Assembly: GCA_963920705.1 (NCBI GenBank)
Contig: OY987230.1
Location: forward strand, 13,169,320-13,233,319
DNA length: 64,000 bases
Direction: 5' to 3'
Source: Odiellus spinosus
Taxonomy: Eukaryota; Arthropoda; Arachnida; Opiliones; Phalangiidae
This document shows, one piece after another, positions 58,534 through 64,000 of this stretch. The notes under the pieces were generated by a model. That model searched no databases. It worked only from the letters and a program-made list of their open reading frames with translations, and was not told the origin of the DNA. How positions within the stretch are numbered: the stretch's first letter is position 1; each line of letters starts with the position of its first letter. The position numbers were made by a program, and so were the translations under genes.

Positions 58534-60616
58534 CAATGTGTCTAGTGTGAATGTAGCCCAGTAAAAAATTATTTAGTCTACTACGTTTTATACCCCCTTT
58601 ACGAAAAGACTATTTATAAAGAACAGTGTGTCAAACCCATCAAGATTTAGATTTTTAATAAAAGCCTTTCTCCGAACTGAATTGACACACGCCAAATTTC
58701 TTATCACTGACATAAATAGTAACAGCTTGGAGTTTTAATTATTAACGAATAGACTTAGTATATGATTAATCATTTATATTAAAAGTTAGGTCTATATTTG
58801 AGAAATACCAAAAAGAAAAAAAACTAAACACGATTATTCTCGCAGCAAATAATTAAAATATTATCCTTGTGTTAAAGGGAAACTATGAGCTAAAAAAAAT
58901 TTACTAATTTTTAATTTGTTTTCAGAATTTGCACACAAAACTATGAAGAAAAAATATTTCATCAATTTTTAGGCGACATTTTAGTGCTTAATTAGAGCAT
59001 AAGGTAAATTTGGGTCTTTCTAAAGTATGTCGCCTACAAATATTGGAAAATCTGTACTGTTGAAGGAGGGAGCCGTTAAGTACTTTGCCGGGAAATTTAA
59101 AGTCCCTTTAAGCCTATATTTTGAAACTTTTACAAACGGAATAGAGCGCGCTCTTCTTGAAAGTAATGGGTCAGTTTAACGGCGAGATTTAAAATTGACA
59201 CTATTTTACGAGTAGGTTTAATATGATATAAATAAACGTACTATTGTGCGAAGAAATCCACGGGACATAATTTTAAACAGTATATTTAACAGAGGCAGTT
59301 TCGTAACGCTGCTCGTTGTTAATTGATTTCTAGCTCTTATTTGGTTTGTAATTTTTGGTTTCACTTTAAATTCAGAAAATAATTTGGAAACCTTTGAATG
59401 TTATCTAATTAAAGGATAAAAAAGGGTAATTAAAAAAAACGAAAAAAATAAGACATTTCATACATTCCAGCACGAATTCGCCTTTGACCTCAATCGTTTC
59501 CCTGCAGCGTATGTAATTCGAACCCATACCTATAAAACTTTTCCCATAAAAGAAAGCCTTCGAGAAAAGCTCTCATCCATAGCAAGGTGCCAAATTACCG
59601 TTTTTACCAGGCATAAACAAATAAGAGACCATAAGACAGCCGCAATAAACGTTGGCCAGTCATGACGTTATATGTAATATCTTCATACAAACAGAATGAG
59701 GCAAAAGCCACAAAACTTCTAAAAAAGAAAAAAAAAAAGAGAATGGGGGAAAAAAATAGAAATAAAGATAGTGGCCAAATGTACAGAGGTATATACAGAA
59801 AGGTTATAGGCAAGAAATGGGGTATCGGGTGAGAGAACTAAGCCCCCCATCCTGAAAAAGCGTCAGAGCGAAAGTCCCTTTAACTAGATGTCTTGGTCTT
59901 GATTCGATAAAGGACATCGTCTATATAACTCCCTTCCTCGTACGAGAAACGGTACAGGATGAGGTACAAGTGTTCCTATAGAAGAAGACGAATTCAAGGG
60001 TGTTACTCAGGGAGTATAGGAGACAGAGGAAAAAAAATGACGTAGAAACTAATTTAAGAGACGCGCAGTCTCCTAGAGAAAACGATAACAAGGTTGTCAA
60101 GTTTGATTAAAACGACAAGTAATTATGTTTGAAATATTGGATTTGACGCCGATGATTTAAAGTGAAAAGATGTTGGGTCACCTGTGGGATTTTTAACTTG
60201 GGGTACAATATATCGAATACTAACCCGCCCGTAAATTGGTTATAGTCTACCATATATGTACACTAAAAGTCACGTAAAAATATACAAAAATTTAATATCC
60301 ATTATTTTGGGTGCGATTCTGAACATAAATTCAAAAGCTCAAGTCATTTTTAGCTCATAAATTACGCGCTTAATGGAAGAAATTTAAAATAAGTTCATTA
60401 TTAGATATTTAAAACAAATAATTGTCGTAATTACAACAAATAACTGTCGTATTTTTGTGGTTTTACATAGAGGACAATTAAGAGGCGAGTTATTATAAAT
60501 ACTAGGTTGAAAGAAACATGTATCTAAGTATGTATCTAATTTTAATTCATTCTATATCTAACCAAGAAGTATTAACAATGGACAGCTATATTAATATAGA
60601 TAAAGATGCATAACAA
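58534..60616. other. Non-coding A+T-rich stretch
   Basis: No gene was recognised. A family D-like end is at 58876-58950. An isolated inverted pair TAGGCGACAT / ATGTCGCCTA spans about 58971-59035. Confidence 0.35.
58876..58950 (+). mobile_element. Family D-like fragment
   Basis: TTAA at 58872-58875 precedes AGGGAAACTATGAGCTAAAA, the family D start. The following bases resemble the family only loosely (TTTAATTTGTTTTCAGAAT). Confidence 0.4.
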
Positions 60617-60618
60617 AA

Positions 60619-60778
60619 CCTGGCATTCATAAGCGTCCTCTAATGGCAAACAGAGCAAGCAAAAGTATTAACTAACAATATACTGCTATGGCTAAAGAAT
60701 AGGCGGACGCGAATGGGACTTTGTTAGTAACTACTTTTGCGGTCTGTTTTCCATTAGAGGATGCTTATGAACCCCTGG
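60619..60778. mobile_element. Palindromic MITE
   Basis: CCTGGCATTCATAAGCGTCC at the left is matched by GGATGCTTATGAACCCCTGG at the right. The arms run about 55 bases through TCTAATGG, AACAG, GCAAAAGTA and TAACAA. A short match to the arm, CCATTAGAGGATGC, recurs alone at about 61624-61637. Confidence 0.7.
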
Positions 60779-60780
60779 TT

Positions 60781-62188
60781 AAGTTTATTCACCTTTATAG
60801 ATAGGTGTTCGTGTTGTAATTCTAGATCTAACTAAGAATCCTCAAAACTTTAGACTTTCTAGAAGTTATATTTTTGTTATCCATTCTATTTCTTCATCTC
60901 CGTAGCAAGATCGCGCCTAGGACAAATTTTCTCGTCTCAATCCGAAGAGATGGAAGAAGATAGGCGGTTTCGTTCTTATCCACTGACACGGCAAATCTCT
61001 CTTCTTTATAAATCCCACCGCCAACCCTCTTTCAGTTTAAACCCCCTTTGAACCTCTGGCCACGCGTATCTCACGAAAAAAACTATATAACGCCTTTAAA
61101 ATCAACTCGAAACCGGCCACCCAACCACCACCCGTTTACACGCTCAAAAGAATCTAAAGATAATTCGAAAGGAAAGAAACGACGGATAGAAATATAAAAT
61201 AAAAAAAGAGAGAGAGAGAGAAAGACAAGGATGGGACGTGGAACGTAAAAATAACAAAATAGCGTAAAAGGGGGAGATACGCTCAGTCTCCGGTTCAAGC
61301 GAGCGACCAAAAGAAGCTTTACAATTTTTGCTGCTTTTATTATTATTTTCTTTTATTTTATTAAAGGACGACAGACAGCTGATTCCAAAATTCTTTGATT
61401 TTTCAGCTTAAAAGATAGTCATTAAAAAACTATCCAATAAAATAAACTTATACAACTTTCAAAATTCGAATTGAAAATTTGAACTAAATTATAAAACCTT
61501 TATATAGCTAGATCTACAATTCAGAATATTTATATTTCTCTCGAAAATTATCTGTTTGCAAGAAAACGGTGAAATTCAGTAAAGAGATATTCATTTATTG
61601 AGAAACCTTTAACAGGGACGCAGCCATTAGAGGATGCATTTTATAGGGAATACCACTGGACCATTTTCAGAGCGCTCTGAATCTAACTGAAAACTAAAAT
61701 CCTCTTGCTCACGCTCGCTATCATGCATTGAGCAGTGAAAGTAAAATAAGAAGATTGCATCATCCAATCATATCAGTGAAAAAAATGCGATTTTTCGATT
61801 GTTCTCACGGAAGATGTCTATATAAACTTTAGGTTTCTGTGAATCCCTGAGTCTAGCAGTGGTATTCGCTAATTAGTCGAAATGTGTAAACTTAGAGTGT
61901 GGCAGCGATTGATGGAAGGGTGGGAGAGGACTGAAAGACGAGAGATACGTGAATAGTACTTTATTTCCTCAAGTGGTTTTTCTCTGTCGGCAATTTATGA
62001 ATCTGTCTACAGATAATACATCCGCCATTTCCAGAAGTTTCAAGCAGAAATATTTCTCTGGTTGTTCTCCTTTAAAGGGTTAAACTGTAAAATAAAATCT
62101 ACCGACAAGGAAAAAGGCTTAAGAGAAAGAAAATTGCCTCGTTTTCGATTGAAGATAACTCGAATACCAACTTCTTCAACAATGTTGC

Positions 62189-62191
<3 letters not shown>
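60781..62191. other. Non-coding stretch
   Basis: No gene was recognised. A GA microsatellite lies near 61207-61223, with an open frame of no evident identity around it. Confidence 0.35.

Positions 62192-62224
<33 letters not shown>
62192..62224. repeat. Poly-A tract (33)
   Basis: Uninterrupted run of A. Confidence 0.9.
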
Positions 62225-62227
<3 letters not shown>

Positions 62228-63333
62228 GGTAAGTTTATTTTGAAACTACTATACCGAAAGTCGATGTCATGTAAGATGGCCGAAACCTTATTATACTCAA
62301 TTTCATCTCAGTTTGTCAGCAGTATGAAGACATAGCTTCCCTTATCTATAAACGATTTATATGATTGGATATAAAACAAAAGTAACTATGAGTGTGCTGC
62401 CAACTAAAGGTGAAACTGACCACGAAGAATCAGTTTAGGTTTTCTAAAAGAATTGAAATAAGATTTATTTTTTTTATTAATTTTGGTTTATGATTTTATA
62501 CAAAGATATAAAAGAAGACCTTTTTATTAGCTAAACACTTAAAACTATTGATTTGTGGTTGTATTACTCTTAAGGAAGATCCAAATTCGACAGTTTAAGT
62601 CACCCATTCGAATTAAGTCGCCCCTTAAAAAGTTTGGGGAAGAATCTTTAAAACTAAGATAAAAACTGTTATGCTGGCAAAAGTGTAACACTTTTGGAGC
62701 TAATGGTTTCCCACTATTAGCTACAAGTCGTTCTTTATAATAACATTTAAGAAAAAAAAATCTTCGAAATATTTAGATCAACCCCATAGGTTTGTTTTAA
62801 CCTGAACACAGAAGCTTAAAGGCTGAAACACTTTTACAGGCGTCAAATAGAAAATACATTACGCGCATAGCCCCTGTATGTTATCTTCTCTATACGATAT
62901 ATTTAACAAAAAAAAATCTACAAGCGTTTTTCTGTCTACATAAACTTGAATAAAGCGAATGCATTGTCTAAAATACATAAGCATAGCTCATTTATAAATA
63001 TAAAATATAAAACAATCCTTCTTCCCAATAAATAAAGAAAAACAAAAAATAGATATAAAACAAAAATCAAATCCAAAAGCCCATGCCACAAAACAAGGGG
63101 TCTTGTCTTCGGAGTTTAGATAAAAATCTAAAACCATATAAAGGGCATACCATCATAGAAGATAGAGAATTTAACTTTTTTTCCCCAAAAATATCGCACC
63201 AGGAACTTTTTCTCCTTATCGGTAATAGCTAGGTTTTAAATCTTTCCAAACCCTCCCAAAAAAAGATCTTGCCTCTTAAAGGGCAAGTTTAGAGAATAAC
63301 TTCTTTAGGATGTATCGTCACAAAATGTTAAGT
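62225..63333. other. Non-coding A+T-rich stretch
   Basis: No gene or repeat was recognised. Confidence 0.35.
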
Positions 63334-63337
63334 TTAA

Positions 63338-63440
63338 AGGAAAACTTGACACTAAAAATGGATCAGCTTTTGAATTTATGAAGTCTGAAATAATATGATT
63401 GGTCCAAATTTATCTATACTTTTATTGCAAATTGATCTCT
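63338..63440 (+). mobile_element. Family D copy with inverted tail
   Basis: TTAA at 63334-63337 precedes AGGAAAACTTGACACTAAAA and CAGCTTTTGAATTTATGAAG, the family D head. It is followed by TCTGAAATAATATGATTGGT and CCAAATTTATC, which is the family D tail in reverse orientation compared with 36576-36747. The copy is therefore rearranged. Confidence 0.55.
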
Positions 63441-64000
63441 TGCCAAGCTCGTGAATTTGATCAATTTGACGAAGCCTAAAACATATCGTGTGTCTATCTA
63501 TATTTGTATTCTATCCGAATCAAAACTTATTAACAAGGCTTGCTCTTTAAGTAAAAGGAACGGTAAAAGGAGGGAGATACGAAGTGCAGCAGAAAAAAAA
63601 AATTACAAATCGACCTACAAACTTTGATAGCAGTTTAAAAAAGATAAGGAGGTGGATATATATATAAGAGGACGATACCCCCCAAAGAAGAAGGCCCCAA
63701 AAAGGGAGAGATCCAGCCGAGGGTTGACTAAAGAAGGAGAGAAAAAGAGAGAGGGCAATTGCCCACCCCTCACTACCCGCCCACTCTTTCGCGATAAACT
63801 TTATTCAATGATCAGATTATTCCACCCCCAAATCAATAAAGACCACCAAAGTGTGGCCATCCCCTCCCCTTCACCCTACCATTGCTTTTCTCACCCCACA
63901 TTCTGGCCCGAAAAGACTTTTAGACACAGCTGTTTTAAAAATATCGGCAGTGTGAGAGAGAAAAGAGAGCGATGAGAGTACTAGTAGGAAAATCTCTGGT
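63441..64000. other. Purine-rich stretch at window end
   Basis: A frame open from about 63652 to 63975 begins at a non-ATG codon and is Lys/Arg-rich, then Pro/His-rich, reflecting the purine-rich and C-rich DNA. I do not regard it as a gene. Confidence 0.3.

Noticed and set aside
63652..63975. 107-codon frame at the right edge
   Set aside because: It starts at a non-ATG codon, and its Lys/Arg then Pro/His content follows the purine and C runs in the DNA.

Overview
The window is A+T-rich eukaryotic DNA and looks like intergenic or deep intronic sequence from a metazoan, probably an invertebrate. The evidence is long poly-A/T and (TA)n tracts, tRNA-derived SINE-like sequence, a solo LTR with a eukaryotic CCAAT/TATA/AATAAA layout, and a dense population of small palindromic (foldback) DNA transposons. 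There are no operons, ribosome binding sites or bacterial-style genes. I could not identify the species, and no complete protein-coding gene is visible. The longest open frame is 164 codons and resembles no family I know; four open frames are listed as weak exon candidates only.

Layout. 1-6 kb: a non-autonomous hAT-like element (421-757), a long foldback (3441-4118) and the first full copy of the commonest element, family A (5581-6000). 7-16 kb: a decayed tandem array (7735-8370), a TA-flanked palindrome (9312-9444), a family A copy split by a second hAT-like element (10393-10940), and further TTAA-flanked foldbacks (12762-12943, 14600-14975, 15801-15919). 18-24 kb: a 1,034-bp hAT-like element with a perfect 8-bp target duplication and a nested palindrome (18724-19757), a 176-bp (TA)n tract and another full family A copy (23519-23944). 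24-37 kb: a tRNA-derived SINE relic, more family A and D copies, poly-A tracts and a second palindromic family (B). 37-48 kb: mostly unique A+T-rich sequence, a small CpG-rich patch with an NRF1-type site (about 42.79 kb) and a solo LTR on the minus strand (46867-47450). 51-64 kb: a rearranged family B copy, inverted repeats near 55 kb, a foldback made of two head-to-head tRNA-like units (56372-56663), a late family A half-copy and a palindrome at 60.6 kb.

The strongest theme is that several sequence-unrelated foldback families (A, D, E, F) all end at TTAA. This suggests that one TTAA-specific transposition machinery, piggyBac-like or another TTAA-targeting class, mobilised them in trans. No transposase is encoded here. 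A second, hAT-like system is marked by near-identical copies and a nested insertion, so it was probably active recently. Comparisons and coordinates were made by eye; element ends can be off by a few bases and divergent copies were certainly missed.
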